NCBI RefSeq assembly: GCF_000226875.1 | Contig: NZ_JH164926.1 | Span: forward strand, 781,001 to 823,393 | DNA length: 42,393 nt | From: Neisseria shayeganii 871 | Lineage (GTDB): Bacteria; Pseudomonadota; Gammaproteobacteria; Burkholderiales; Neisseriaceae | Direction of reading: 5' to 3' | Part shown: piece after piece, positions 9,410-18,400 of the stretch | How the letters are laid out: each line of letters starts with the position of its first letter | Numbering within the stretch: the first letter of the stretch is position 1 | The notes under the pieces: model-generated | What the model was told of the DNA's origin: nothing | The model's database searches: none | The model's input: the letters and a program-made list of their open reading frames with translations, nothing else | Program-made: the position numbers and the translations under genes

Positions 9410-10174
9410 ATGAAACACACCGCCCGTCTCGGCCTGCTGGCCGCCGCCCTGCTGGCCTTGAGCGCCTGCAACCAACCAGCCTCCACTTCCGCCGGCGCTT
9501 CCGCACCGGCTACCGCCTCCGCACCCGCCGCTTCCGCGCCGGCCGCCGGTTTGGATACCGATGCACAAAAAGCCAGCTACCTGATGGGCTACGAAATCGG
9601 CGCTTCCGTTCAGGAAATGAAGAAAAACGGCTTGGAAGTGGAACAAAGCGCCTTCATCACCGGCCTGAACGCCGCCTTGGCCAGCGAACCGATGGCATTC
9701 TCCGAAGAAGAAGCGCTGGCCATCATGCAAAAATTCCAAGAAGACCAAATGGCCAAACTGCAAAACCGCCAACAGGAAGCCGCCAAAGACAACGTGACCA
9801 AAGGCCAAGCCTTCCTAAATGAAAACAAAGCCAAAGCAGGCGTGAAAACCACCGCCTCCGGCCTGCAGTACAGCGTAAAAACCGAAGGCAGCGGCAAGCA
9901 ACCCAAAGCCACCGACACCGTAACCGTCCACTACGAAGGCCGCCTGATCGACGGCACCGTATTCGACAGCTCCATCAAACGCGGACAGCCCGCCAGCTTC
10001 GCCCTCAACCAAGTCATCAAAGGCTGGACCGAAGGCCTGCAGCTGATGAAAGAAGGCGGCGAATACACCTTCTACATCCCCGCCGAGCTGGCCTACGGCG
10101 AACAGGGCAACCCCAGCATTCCGCCTAACTCCGTATTGATTTTCGACGTACGGCTGATCAAAGTCGGCCAATAA
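9410..10174 (+). CDS. Mip/FkpA-like FKBP peptidyl-prolyl isomerase lipoprotein
   Basis: 254 residues. A signal peptide ends in the lipobox LSAC (Cys20), followed by a linker of Ala, Ser, Pro and Thr. The helical dimerisation domain starts at about residue 50 (DTDAQKASYLMGYEIG), with a long helix rich in Gln and Lys near 100-125. The FKBP domain has VTVHYEGRLIDGTVFDSS, FALNQVIKGWTEGLQLM and IPAELAYGEQGNPSIPPNSVLIFDVRL, the complete proline-isomerase pocket. It is the counterpart of the neisserial Mip lipoprotein, a periplasmic or surface folding catalyst linked to survival in host cells. ACAGGA upstream supports the ATG at 9410; an in-frame ATG further upstream would bury the signal peptide. 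Confidence 0.93.
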   Translation: MKHTARLGLLAAALLALSACNQPASTSAGASAPATASAPAASAPAAGLDTDAQKASYLMGYEIGASVQEMKKNGLEVEQSAFITGLNAALASEPMAFSEEEALAIMQKFQEDQMAKLQNRQQEAAKDNVTKGQAFLNENKAKAGVKTTASGLQYSVKTEGSGKQPKATDTVTVHYEGRLIDGTVFDSSIKRGQPASFALNQVIKGWTEGLQLMKEGGEYTFYIPAELAYGEQGNPSIPPNSVLIFDVRLIKVGQ

Positions 10175-10188
10175 GCCGCCCCACGCCA

Positions 10189-10222
10189 TCAGGCTACCTG
10201 AACAGTTTCAGGTAGCCTGATT
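10189..10222 (+). terminator. DUS-pair hairpin after the Mip-like gene
   Basis: Inverted DUS at 10191-10202 and 10207-10218 with a 4-base loop, 15 bases after the stop. Only a weak T-rich tail (ATTCTTC) follows. It probably separates the Mip-like gene from the asparaginase gene. Confidence 0.6.
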
Positions 10223-10247
10223 CTTCATCATCTCCCCTGTTCCTGAC

Positions 10248-11192
10248 ATGAAACGCATCTTCGTTTTATATACCGGCGGCACCATCGGCATGCGGCAAAC
10301 GCCCAACGGCCTTGCCCCCGACACCGCCTTGGTCGAAACCGCCCTGACGCCCTTCGGCCGCCGCGCCCGCTTCCACTGGCACGTTTGCCAGCCGCTTATC
10401 GACAGTTCCGCCCTCTCCCCCGCACACTGGGCCGAATGGCTGCAGATTCTCGAGCATGCCCTGCCCGGCTGCGACGGCATCCTGCTCTTGCACGGCACCG
10501 ACACCCTGGCCTATACCGCCAACCTGTTGGCACTCGCTTTCGACAACCAACACAAACCCGTCGTTCTCACCGGCTCGCAACAGCCCTACAGCCAAACCGG
10601 CAGCGACGCCCCGCACAATCTGCACACCGCCGTGTCCGCCCTCCTGCGCCCAGACGTGCACGAAACCCTGATCGCCTTCAACGGTAAACTTTTTCCTGCC
10701 GTCGGCAGCAGCAAGTGCAGCACCGAAACCGCCGCCGGCTTCCATAACCTGCACTTCGGCAGCTGGCAACCCAGCCGGTCGGCCGTCTCGCTCGGCCCAC
10801 TGCCGAGGCAGTTTGATCCGAACATCTGCGTCGGCCACCACTGGCTGGTGCCCGGCTGCAACAGCGCCATGACCGCCCACAGCCTCAGCCACTTCCCGCA
10901 ACAGGCCGCCGTGCTGCACAGCTACGGACACGGCAACGCCCCTGCCGACGAAGCCCTGCTCGCCGCCGTCCGCCGCTTCACCCGTGAACACCTGCTGCTC
11001 AACATCAGCCAGGTTCCCCACGGCCGTGCCGATAGCAGCTATGCCCAAAGCAGTCCGCTAACGGCCGCCGGCGCTTTGGCCGGCGGCCGCTGCAACACCG
11101 AAACCGCCACCGTGCTGATGATGCTAGCCGCCGCCAACCGCTGGCAACCGGCCGATCTGCTACAGGCCTTAGACCGGCTCAGTTTGCGCTAA
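10248..11192 (+). CDS. ansA: L-asparaginase
   Basis: 314 residues with no signal peptide, so probably the cytoplasmic type I enzyme hydrolysing asparagine to aspartate and ammonia. Both catalytic threonine motifs are present: TGGTIGM at 9-15 and HGTDTLAYTA at 82-91. Further typical blocks are KPVVLTGSQQPYSQTGSDAP and the end of the N-terminal domain, FNGKLFPAVGSSKCST. The C-terminal small domain carries SYGHGNAP and ISQVPHGRAD. The start at 10248 lies just after the DUS hairpin; no strong ribosome binding site is visible (CCCCTGTTCCTGAC precedes it). Intact and of normal length. Confidence 0.9.
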   Translation: MKRIFVLYTGGTIGMRQTPNGLAPDTALVETALTPFGRRARFHWHVCQPLIDSSALSPAHWAEWLQILEHALPGCDGILLLHGTDTLAYTANLLALAFDNQHKPVVLTGSQQPYSQTGSDAPHNLHTAVSALLRPDVHETLIAFNGKLFPAVGSSKCSTETAAGFHNLHFGSWQPSRSAVSLGPLPRQFDPNICVGHHWLVPGCNSAMTAHSLSHFPQQAAVLHSYGHGNAPADEALLAAVRRFTREHLLLNISQVPHGRADSSYAQSSPLTAAGALAGGRCNTETATVLMMLAAANRWQPADLLQALDRLSLR

Positions 11193-11388
11193 GCGCTGTG
11201 GTCAGCAGGCTTGCGCAGCGGTTTTCTGAGGAATCATCCGCAGATGCCGGGTAGACTCGAAAAGGTGTTTTGAGGCGCTAAGCCTATCAAACAGGTCGGC
11301 GGCATTTCCCTTATCCCGCAGAGGCGGCGCTGCGGGCAGCGGGAGGCAGGGGCCTGTTGTTGCCTATATCCGGCATGCTTGGGTAAGC

Positions 11389-11433
11389 AAATCGCTGAAA
11401 GCGCCTATTTATGGCGCTTTCAGCGATTTTTAT
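11389..11433 (+). terminator. Strong intrinsic terminator
   Basis: A 17 bp perfect stem (11389-11405 with 11413-11429), a 7-base loop and TTTATT after it. It is oriented for plus-strand transcripts and lies about 200 bases past the ansA stop. In the gap 11193-11388 I see no gene, only GC-rich sequence without clear coding signs; an undescribed RNA ending here is possible but not supported by a clear promoter. Confidence 0.8.
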
Positions 11434-11467
11434 TGGCTCTAGAATCATGAGTCGGCTTGCCAAACGG

Positions 11468-12757
11468 TCATAACAAATCCAAAAACCGATGCCAAGCCAA
11501 ACCGGCCATTTGCGCAGGCTGTCGCAATATACCGCCGGGAAAGGCGCGGTGGGCGATGGATTCAAATACCTGCCAGCGCTGCTCCCGCCCGAGAATGGCC
11601 TCGCTGCACACTTGGCCGGCCAAGCCGGTCAGCGCCACACCGTGGCCGGAAAAGCCCTGCAACAGATACAGCTCCGGCCCGATGCGGCGGAAATCCGGGG
11701 CACGGTTCATGCTGATGTCCACACGACCGCCCCACACAAAATCGATGTTCACCTCGGCCAGCTGCGGAAACACTTTCAGCATGTCCTGCCTCATGCTGCG
11801 GCGCAGGGTTTCGGCGTCCGGCTCGGCCTGACGGTAGTTCACTTTGCCGCCGAACAGCAAGCGGCCATCGGCACTTTTGCGGTAATAGTCGAGCACGTAG
11901 CGGGTGTCGCAGGCGGCGATGTTGCCGGGCAGAATATCGCCGTTCCACTCGCCCAAAGGCTCGGTGGCGATCACATAAGTGCCCACCGGCAATATATAAC
12001 GGCTGCGGTATTGATCGGCTGCGGCAAAACCGAAACGGACCGGGAAGGTGTTTACCGCCAACACCACATGCTGCGCCACCACGCTGCCTTGCGGGGTCTC
12101 CACCCGCCACAGGCCTTCCTGCCGCCTCAGCTTGACGGCGGGCGTTTGCTCGAATAGCAGCGCGCCCTGCCCGGCGGCAGCTTTGGCCAGGCCGAGGGTG
12201 TAGTTGAGCGGATGCAGGTGGCCAGAATCGGTGTCGTAAAGGGCGCCGCAATAGCGGTTGCTGCCGATGTGGCGGCACACTTCGCCATGGTCCCATTCGG
12301 TATAGCCGTGATAGCCGTAGCGTTGCGCGGCGGTGTCGCGCCACTGCTGCAGGGCCGCCATGTGCTGCGGCTTCACGGCCACCGTGGCATAGCCGCGCTG
12401 CCAATCGCAGTCGATGGCGTAACGGCGGACGCGCTGTTCGACCAAATCCACTGCTTCGCCGCTCCACTGCCACAAATCGCCCGCCCGCTCGGCACCCAGC
12501 AGCTGCTCCAGCTTGTCCATGCCGCAGGCGTAATCCTGAATCACCTGGCCGCCGTTGCGGCCGGAAGCGCCGAAGCCGATGTGTTTGGCTTCGAGCAACA
12601 CGGCGCGGGTGTCGGCTTCAGCCAAGGACAGCGCGGTACACACGCCGGCCAAACCCCCGCCGATGATGCAGGTGTCGGTTTCGATGTCGTCCATAAGCGG
12701 CGGATAGCGGTCGGGATAGACGCAGCTGGCGGCGTAATAGGAATCGGCGGGCTTCAT
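11468..12757 (-). CDS. FAD-dependent oxidoreductase, PuuB-like (gamma-glutamylputrescine oxidase family)
   Basis: 429 residues of the DAO (glycine oxidase-like) fold. The dinucleotide motif CIIGGGLAGV (30-39) is followed by LLEAKHIGFGASGRNGGQV, the PuuB/OrdL signature, and the C-terminal block has YLLQGFSGHGVALTGLAGQ. PuuB oxidises gamma-glutamylputrescine to an aldehyde, ammonia and hydrogen peroxide. The start at 12757 has an excellent ribosome binding site (AGGAGG within 12761-12769). It follows potABC on the same strand, 95 bases after potC with a DUS hairpin between, so import and oxidation of a polyamine-like amine look linked. No puuA, puuC or puuD is in the window, so the exact substrate is open. 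Confidence 0.83.
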   Translation of the reverse strand: MKPADSYYAASCVYPDRYPPLMDDIETDTCIIGGGLAGVCTALSLAEADTRAVLLEAKHIGFGASGRNGGQVIQDYACGMDKLEQLLGAERAGDLWQWSGEAVDLVEQRVRRYAIDCDWQRGYATVAVKPQHMAALQQWRDTAAQRYGYHGYTEWDHGEVCRHIGSNRYCGALYDTDSGHLHPLNYTLGLAKAAAGQGALLFEQTPAVKLRRQEGLWRVETPQGSVVAQHVVLAVNTFPVRFGFAAADQYRSRYILPVGTYVIATEPLGEWNGDILPGNIAACDTRYVLDYYRKSADGRLLFGGKVNYRQAEPDAETLRRSMRQDMLKVFPQLAEVNIDFVWGGRVDISMNRAPDFRRIGPELYLLQGFSGHGVALTGLAGQVCSEAILGREQRWQVFESIAHRAFPGGILRQPAQMAGLAWHRFLDLL

Positions 12758-12786
12758 GGACGTCCTCCTGAATGGCAATCTGTGGG

Positions 12787-12815
12787 TTTCAGGTAGCCTA
12801 TCGGGCTACCTGAAA
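12787..12815. terminator. DUS-pair hairpin between potC and the FAD oxidase gene
   Basis: TTCAGGTAGCCT (12788-12799) and a one-mismatch inverse copy (12803-12814) form a hairpin with a short loop. It may attenuate rather than stop transcription from potC into the oxidase gene. Confidence 0.45.
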
Positions 12816-12852
12816 AAACACAACGCCGCACACGGCGGCGTTGCAGGCTGAA

Positions 12853-13749
12853 TCAAGAACGGGTTTGCGCAGCGGCTTCGGCAGCCGCTTGCCGGTAGGC
12901 TTGGGCGGTTTCGCGCTCGCGCTTGGTAATCTGCCGCATCATCAGATAATTGCCGGCGACCACCAAGGTGCCGACCACGGCGATCAAGATGGTGGCCAAT
13001 ACGTTCATCTGCGGGTCCAAACCTAAGCGGATTTTCGAAAAAATCAACTGCGGCAAGGTGGTGTAACCGGGGCCGGAAAGGAAGGAGGTAATCACCAAGT
13101 CGTCCATCGACAGGGTAACCGACAGCAGAAAGCCCGAGGCGATGGCCGGCGCAATCAGCGGCAGGGTAATCACCCAGAAAATCTTCCACGGCTTGGCGCC
13201 CAAATCTTTGGCCGCTTCTTCCAGCGACTGGTCCAACTCGGCCAGACGGGCGCGGATCACCACCGTTACATAGGCCATGCACAGCGTGGTGTGGCCCAGC
13301 CAAATGGTAAACCAGCCGCGCTCGAACTGCAGCCAGGAAACGGCTGCACCCTGCAACAGCGATTGCACTTGGTAAATCAGCATCACCACCGAGAGGCCGG
13401 TGATGATGTCGGGCATCACCATCGGCGCCGACACCATGCCGGCAAACAGAGTGCTGCCTTTGAAATGCTTGATGCGGGCCAAGGCATAGCCGGCCATGGT
13501 GCCCAGCACCACGGCGGCGAAGGCGGAAATCAGGGCGATGCGCACCGAGAGCCACACCGCATCCAGAATTTCGCGGTTGGCCAACAGGCGGCCGTACCAT
13601 TGGGTGGAGAAACCGCCCCACACGGTTACCAAGCGCGATTCGTTAAAAGAATACACCACCAGCATCACGAGCGGGATATACAGGAAAGCCAAACCCAACA
13701 ACAGCGAGGCTTTCAAAAACAGCGATGAGAAAGACAGCCTTTTAGCCAC
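12853..13749 (-). CDS. potC: Polyamine ABC transporter permease PotC
   Basis: 298-residue inner-membrane permease with about six helices. The ABC permease coupling loop is EEAAKDLGAKPWKIFWVITLPLIAPAIASG, and the PotC/PotI family pattern DDLVITSFLSGPGYTTLPQLIFSKIR is clear. I chose the GTG at 13749, not an upstream ATG, because AAGGAG (13756-13761) is ideally spaced before it. The gene then overlaps the potB stop by 8 bases, as expected for translational coupling. The C-terminal tail is alanine-rich and cytoplasmic. It works with PotB and PotA to import putrescine or spermidine; no periplasmic binding protein is encoded next to it. Confidence 0.92.
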   Translation of the reverse strand: MAKRLSFSSLFLKASLLLGLAFLYIPLVMLVVYSFNESRLVTVWGGFSTQWYGRLLANREILDAVWLSVRIALISAFAAVVLGTMAGYALARIKHFKGSTLFAGMVSAPMVMPDIITGLSVVMLIYQVQSLLQGAAVSWLQFERGWFTIWLGHTTLCMAYVTVVIRARLAELDQSLEEAAKDLGAKPWKIFWVITLPLIAPAIASGFLLSVTLSMDDLVITSFLSGPGYTTLPQLIFSKIRLGLDPQMNVLATILIAVVGTLVVAGNYLMMRQITKRERETAQAYRQAAAEAAAQTRS

Positions 13750-14716
13750 GGCCCACTCCTTCCAACTGACGGGTTTCATAATGGTGGAACAGCGCAATCG
13801 GTACCACCAGCAGCAAGACCATGATCACGGCCAGCGCGGAAGCCAGCGGCCAGTTGTTTTGGGCGAAGAATGCCTGCCACAACACTTTGCCGATCATCAG
13901 GTTTTCCGGCCCGCCCACCAGCTCGGGAATCACAAATTCGCCCACTGCGGGAATAAACACCAGCATGGAGCCGGCGATGATGCCGCTTTTCGACAAAGGC
14001 AGCGTGATGGTGAGGAAAGATTTGATGGGGCCCGCGCCCAAATCGGCAGAGGCCTCCAACAGGCGCAAATCCATTTTCAGCAGCTGGGTGTAGAGCGGCA
14101 GAATCATAAACGGCAGATAGGTGTACACCATCACCAGATTCAGCGAGAAGGCGTTGTAAAACATATCCAGGGGCTGGCTGATGATGCCGGCCTGCAGCAG
14201 CATATTGTTGATGATGCCGTTCTGGCCGAGCAGGCCCATCCAGGCGTACACCCGCAACAATAACGAAGTCCAAAACGGCAGCATGATCGCCAACAGCAGC
14301 ACATTGCGCCATTTTTCGCCGGAGCGCGCAATCGCATAGGCCACCGGATAACCCACCAAAAGACAGATCAGGGTGGTGGTGAGCGCGGTCATGATGGAAG
14401 ACAGATAAATCCGCACATACAGATTGCTGCCTTTTTCCTCGGTAAACGGGTTCAGCTCCAGCCACAGCGAAGACCAGAAATTGTCGAAAATATCGGCATA
14501 GTTCATATAGCTGAGCGCCACATTCACGCGGCCGAAATCTTCGTCCACCGTATAGAGCGGCGTATAGGGCGGAATGGCGATTGCCTGTTCGGCCACGCTG
14601 ATTTTCAGCACAATGAAAAACGGGATCAGAAACAGCACCAGCAGCCACAGATAGGGAATGCCGATCACCAGCCCCTGACCGGGCTTGAACTTGGTTTTCA
14701 AATCGTTCCACTTCAT
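13742..14716 (-). CDS. potB: Polyamine ABC transporter permease PotB
   Basis: 324 residues. The first membrane segment lies near 17-40, then a long periplasmic loop (IAIPPYTPLYTVDEDFGRVNVAL), then five more helices. The coupling motif EASADLGAGPIKSFLTITLPLSKSGI and the loop VPAVGEFVIPELVGGPENLMIG (here FIPAVGEF) are typical of PotB/PotH. It lies 19 bases after potA, with a DUS (14718-14729) in the gap, and overlaps potC. It forms the transmembrane channel with PotC, driven by PotA. Confidence 0.92.
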   Translation of the reverse strand: MKWNDLKTKFKPGQGLVIGIPYLWLLVLFLIPFFIVLKISVAEQAIAIPPYTPLYTVDEDFGRVNVALSYMNYADIFDNFWSSLWLELNPFTEEKGSNLYVRIYLSSIMTALTTTLICLLVGYPVAYAIARSGEKWRNVLLLAIMLPFWTSLLLRVYAWMGLLGQNGIINNMLLQAGIISQPLDMFYNAFSLNLVMVYTYLPFMILPLYTQLLKMDLRLLEASADLGAGPIKSFLTITLPLSKSGIIAGSMLVFIPAVGEFVIPELVGGPENLMIGKVLWQAFFAQNNWPLASALAVIMVLLLVVPIALFHHYETRQLEGVGRG

Positions 14717-14735
14717 GTTCAGGTAGCCTTATCGG

Positions 14736-15866
14736 TTAGCGGGTGAGCGGTACGGGCTGGTTGGCCGGCCAGCTCAGGTACACGGTTTCTTCCCAAGTGG
14801 GCGGCGTTTCGTTTTGCAGATACCAGCGCGAAGACGGCACCTGGCTCTTGATGATGCGGCCGCTGGGCAGGCGCACGTGGTAGATGGCAAAGCTGCCCAG
14901 ATAGGCGATTTCCTCCACCGTGCCGGCGGCGCGGTTGTGCTCGCCCAAGCCGGCCGGCGGCGCTTTGTGCATATTGATGTCTTCGGGACGGATGCTCACC
15001 CACACGGTTTGGTCTTCCGGGCCGGTGATGCCGTGGTCAAGCAAGATGCGGTGCTCCAACTCGCCGCAGGCAATCTCAGCGTGGTCGGCTTCGTCCACCA
15101 CCACCTTGCCTTCGAAAATATTGGTTTCGCCGATGAATTCGGCAGTGAAGCGGCTGTTGGGGAAATCGTAAATTTCGCTGGGCGTGCCCACCTGCTGCAA
15201 CTGGCCTTCCGACATGATCGCAATGCGGGTGGCCATGGTCATCGCCTCTTCCTGATCGTGGGTCACCATGATGCAGGTCACGCCCACTTCTTCCAGCGTG
15301 TTCACCAATTCGAGCTGGGTTTGCTGACGCAATTTTTTGTCCAAAGCGCCCAAAGGCTCGTCGAGCAGCAGCAGCTTGGGCCGTTTGGCCAGCGAACGGG
15401 CCAGCGCCACGCGCTGCTGTTGGCCGCCCGACAATTGGTGCGGCTTGCGCTTGGCGTATTTGCTCATCTGCACCAGGCGCAGCATTTCTTCCACCCGGGC
15501 GGCAATTTCCTCTTTCGGCATTTTGTCCTGCTTCAAGCCGAAGGCGATGTTCTGCTCCACCGTCATGTGCGGGAACAGCGCATAGCTTTGGAACATCATA
15601 TTGATGGGGCGTTCGTAAGGCGCGAGATGGGTGATGTCTTGTCCGTCGAGAATGATTTTGCCCTGAGTCGGGGTTTCCATGCCGGCCAGCATGCGCAGCA
15701 GCGTAGATTTGCCGCTGCCCGAGCTGCCCAACAACGCAAAAATTTCATGCTTGTCGATACTCAAATCCACGTGATCGACCGCGTATTGGTCGCCAAAGGT
15801 TTTCACCAAGCCCTGAATCTGCAGATACGGGGCGGCTTGGGTAGCACCGGAATGTTTTTCGGTCAT
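14736..15866 (-). CDS. potA: Polyamine ABC transporter ATP-binding protein PotA
   Basis: 376-residue ABC ATPase. Walker A is GSSGSGKST, the Q-loop QSYALFPHMTVEQN, the signature LSGGQQQRVALARSLAKRP and Walker B LLLLDEPLGALDKKLR, followed by the switch His in MVTHDQEEA. After about residue 240 comes a TOBE-type C-terminal domain of the PotA/PotG family (EFIGETNIFEGKV and SIRPEDINMH). The start at 15866 (MTEKHSGAT) is preferred to upstream codons because conservation begins at YLQIQGLVKTFGDQ; the ribosome binding site is weak. First gene of the potABC operon. Confidence 0.93.
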   Translation of the reverse strand: MTEKHSGATQAAPYLQIQGLVKTFGDQYAVDHVDLSIDKHEIFALLGSSGSGKSTLLRMLAGMETPTQGKIILDGQDITHLAPYERPINMMFQSYALFPHMTVEQNIAFGLKQDKMPKEEIAARVEEMLRLVQMSKYAKRKPHQLSGGQQQRVALARSLAKRPKLLLLDEPLGALDKKLRQQTQLELVNTLEEVGVTCIMVTHDQEEAMTMATRIAIMSEGQLQQVGTPSEIYDFPNSRFTAEFIGETNIFEGKVVVDEADHAEIACGELEHRILLDHGITGPEDQTVWVSIRPEDINMHKAPPAGLGEHNRAAGTVEEIAYLGSFAIYHVRLPSGRIIKSQVPSSRWYLQNETPPTWEETVYLSWPANQPVPLTR

Positions 15867-16188
15867 GGTGGCATGGGCTCCATTGTGGGTGAAGTCGGTG
15901 AACGCAAACAGCAAACGGCGGCACGTTCCGCCTTTACATTGCATAACAAAGAAGGGATTGTATTAGAGCCGCCCCCTCAGGGCAATGCCCAGAAGCCATC
16001 TGACTGCTTTTTTCTGCCGCTCCAGCAGCTCATTCCGCCCAGGTATGGACATTAAATGACCGAAATCCGCCCTTGCGGCAATGACATCTCTTTTCAGGTA
16101 GCCCGAATATCTCGCCCGACAAGGCGGCTGCATCCCAAGCACCTTAGTGATACCATGCCGCCTTTCTTCATCTCATTCCCCCACGCCC

Positions 16189-17376
16189 ATGACCGCCAAA
16201 CACATTCTGCTCGGCATCAGCGGCGGCATCGCCGCCTACAAATCCTGCGAACTCGTACGCCTGCTGAAAAAACAGGGCCACACCGTCAGCGTGGCCATGA
16301 GCCGCGCCGCCGCCGAATTCGTTTCTCCGCTCACCTTCCAGGCCTTGAGCGGCCAACCCGTGCTCACCGACACCCACGACAACCGCCACGAAGGCAACGG
16401 CATGGCCCACATCAACCTCAGCCGCCGCGCCGACCTGATGCTGATCGCGCCGGCCAGCGCCAATACCCTGGCCAAAATCGCCCACGGCATTGCCGACAAT
16501 CTGCTGACCAATTTGGCCGCCGCCCGCAACTGCCCGCTGGCGGTCGCTCCCGCCATGAACGTGGAAATGTGGCACAACCCGGCCAACCAAAGAAACATCG
16601 CCCGGCTGCAACAAGACGGCATCACCGTGATCCAACCGCAATACGGCGAACAGGCTTGCGGCGAAACCGGCGTGGGCCGTATGCCCGAGGCGGCCGAACT
16701 GGCCGAGCTGATTCCCGATCTGTGGACGCCGAAAACCCTGGCCGGCAAGCGCGTGTTGCTGACCGCCGGCGCCACCTTCGAAGCCATCGACCCCGTGCGC
16801 GGCATCACCAACCTCTCCAGCGGCCAAATGGGCGTGGCACTGGCCCGCGCCTGCCGCGCCGCCGGCGCCGAAGTTACCCTGATACACGGCCAGCTTCAGG
16901 TAGCCTTACCCGCCGGCTTGGCCGAAACCGTACGCGCCGACAGCGCCGACGACATGTTTGCCGCCGTGCACCAACGAATTGCCGGCTGCGACGTCTTCAT
17001 CAGCGTGGCCGCGGTGGCCGACTATAAGGTCGGCAACCGCAGCGCGCAAAAACTGAAAAAAGACGGCTCCGGCCGGCCGCCGGTGATCGAGCTGACCGAA
17101 AACCCGGACATTCTGGCCAGCGTGGCCGCCCTGCCCCACGCCCCCTACTGCGTCGGCTTTGCTGCCGAAAGCGAACGCGTGGTGGAATACGCACGCGCCA
17201 AACGGCTGAAAAAAGGCATCCCGCTGATTATCGCCAACCAAGTGGCCCAAACCATGGGCAAAACCGTCAACCAAGTGACCCTCATCAGCGAACATCGGGA
17301 AACCGCCCTGCCCGAAATGAGCAAGTCCGACACCGCCGCCGCCATTGTGGCCGAACTGGGCAAGCTGTTGCCTTAG
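16189..17376 (+). CDS. coaBC: Coenzyme A biosynthesis bifunctional protein CoaBC
   Basis: 395 residues, two domains. The N-terminal CoaC part (phosphopantothenoylcysteine decarboxylase, FMN-dependent) has ISGGIAAYKS (10-19), the active-site His74 in GMAHINLSR, PAMNVEMW (121-128) and Cys157 in the substrate flap. The C-terminal CoaB part (phosphopantothenate-cysteine ligase) starts near 187 with LLTAGATFEAIDPVRGITNLSSGQMG and contains AAVADYKV. Together they convert phosphopantothenate to phosphopantetheine. The ATG at 16189 is chosen because homology starts at TAKHILLGISGG. A DUS (16895-16906) is translated as LQVA within CoaB. Confidence 0.95.
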   Translation: MTAKHILLGISGGIAAYKSCELVRLLKKQGHTVSVAMSRAAAEFVSPLTFQALSGQPVLTDTHDNRHEGNGMAHINLSRRADLMLIAPASANTLAKIAHGIADNLLTNLAAARNCPLAVAPAMNVEMWHNPANQRNIARLQQDGITVIQPQYGEQACGETGVGRMPEAAELAELIPDLWTPKTLAGKRVLLTAGATFEAIDPVRGITNLSSGQMGVALARACRAAGAEVTLIHGQLQVALPAGLAETVRADSADDMFAAVHQRIAGCDVFISVAAVADYKVGNRSAQKLKKDGSGRPPVIELTENPDILASVAALPHAPYCVGFAAESERVVEYARAKRLKKGIPLIIANQVAQTMGKTVNQVTLISEHRETALPEMSKSDTAAAIVAELGKLLP

Positions 17377-17404
17377 TCCGCCGCCGATAAAGGGGATAAA
17401 AAAA

Positions 17405-17440
17405 CCGCAGGCTACCTGAAACCTTTCAGGTAGCCTGCGG
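17405..17440. terminator. DUS-pair hairpin between coaBC and the Bax-inhibitor gene
   Basis: DUS at 17409-17420 and 17425-17436, extended by CCGC and GCGG, give a 17 bp stem with a 2-base loop. It lies between two convergent genes and can terminate both; AAAAAA precedes it, giving a U tract on the minus strand. Confidence 0.7.
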
Positions 17441-17468
17441 ACCTATTGGCAATGGCTAAAGCGGCAAA

Positions 17469-18164
17469 TTAATCCTCGCCGGCAAAAGACAACAGAATGT
17501 TGAGCAGGCTGCTGAAGATGTTGTAAATGGCCACAAACAAAGTCAGCGCCGCGCTGATGTGGCTGTCTTCGCCGCCTTCAATCACCATGCGTACCTGCAG
17601 CATGATCAAAGCCGAGCTCACCAGCACAAACAAAGCGGATACGGTCAGCGCCAGTGCCGGCACTTGCACGAAGAAACCGGCTACCATGGCAATGATGGCC
17701 ACCACAAAGCCGATGGTCACAAAACGGGCCAGGCTGCTGGTTTGGATGGCGGAAGTTTTCGCCAGCGCCGCCATGGTCAGGAACACGGCCGCGGTCATCA
17801 CGGCGGCGATGCCCACCAACTCGATGCCGTTGCTCAAAGCGAGGCTGTAGTTGAGAATCGGGCCGAGGGTAAAGCCCAGACCGAAGGTGAGCACCATCAG
17901 CAGGGCGGCACCCACATTGCTGTAACGGTTTTTCTCAATCAGAAAACTCATGCCGTAGAAAAAGGCAAAGAAAACAGCCAAGGCAATCCAGCGATTGCCG
18001 ACAAAGCTGTAAATGCTCAGGCCGGTGCTCATGGCGGTAAACGCGCCGGCGGCGGCAGGAATGAAAGACAAACCGAGCAGACCGTAGGTTTTGCGCAGCA
18101 CGGTGTTTTGTGCGGAAACGCTGCGGCCGGCTTCGGTGTAGTCGTAAGCATTACGCGGTTGCAT
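17469..18164 (-). CDS. Bax inhibitor-1/YccA family membrane protein
   Basis: 231 residues with seven hydrophobic helices, the usual length for bacterial Bax-inhibitor-1 (TMBIM/YbhL/YccA) proteins. The segments GLSIYSFVGNRW, FGLGFTLGPILNYSLAL and the C-terminal HISAALTLFVAIYNIFSSLLNILLSFAGED are typical; the acidic C-terminal region resembles the pH- and calcium-sensing part of the family. Members act as calcium leak channels or interact with membrane proteases; the role here is not known. AAAGGAGCC just before the ATG is a strong ribosome binding site. Confidence 0.92.
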   Translation of the reverse strand: MQPRNAYDYTEAGRSVSAQNTVLRKTYGLLGLSFIPAAAGAFTAMSTGLSIYSFVGNRWIALAVFFAFFYGMSFLIEKNRYSNVGAALLMVLTFGLGFTLGPILNYSLALSNGIELVGIAAVMTAAVFLTMAALAKTSAIQTSSLARFVTIGFVVAIIAMVAGFFVQVPALALTVSALFVLVSSALIMLQVRMVIEGGEDSHISAALTLFVAIYNIFSSLLNILLSFAGED

Positions 18165-18400
18165 AAAGGCTCCTTTTAATATGTGGTTACAGAGTTATTG
18201 GAATGAAACAGTTTTGATGAGAGCAAGCTCTAAACAGGGACGGGATTGTAACAGCAAATCCGCCACTTGCGTGAAAAACCGCAACAGACCGGCAAATGGT
18301 GGCGCTTGCGCTTTTTGCAAGCCGCCCGTGTTGTTTTTTCAGGTAGCCTCCCGGCCGGCAATGGCGCATAATCCGCGCTTTGCCAGCCTTCGGAACCGCC

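Noticed and set aside
11193..11388. Non-coding RNA between ansA and the strong terminator at 11389
   Set aside because: No convincing promoter or known RNA fold; it may simply be the 3' region of ansA.
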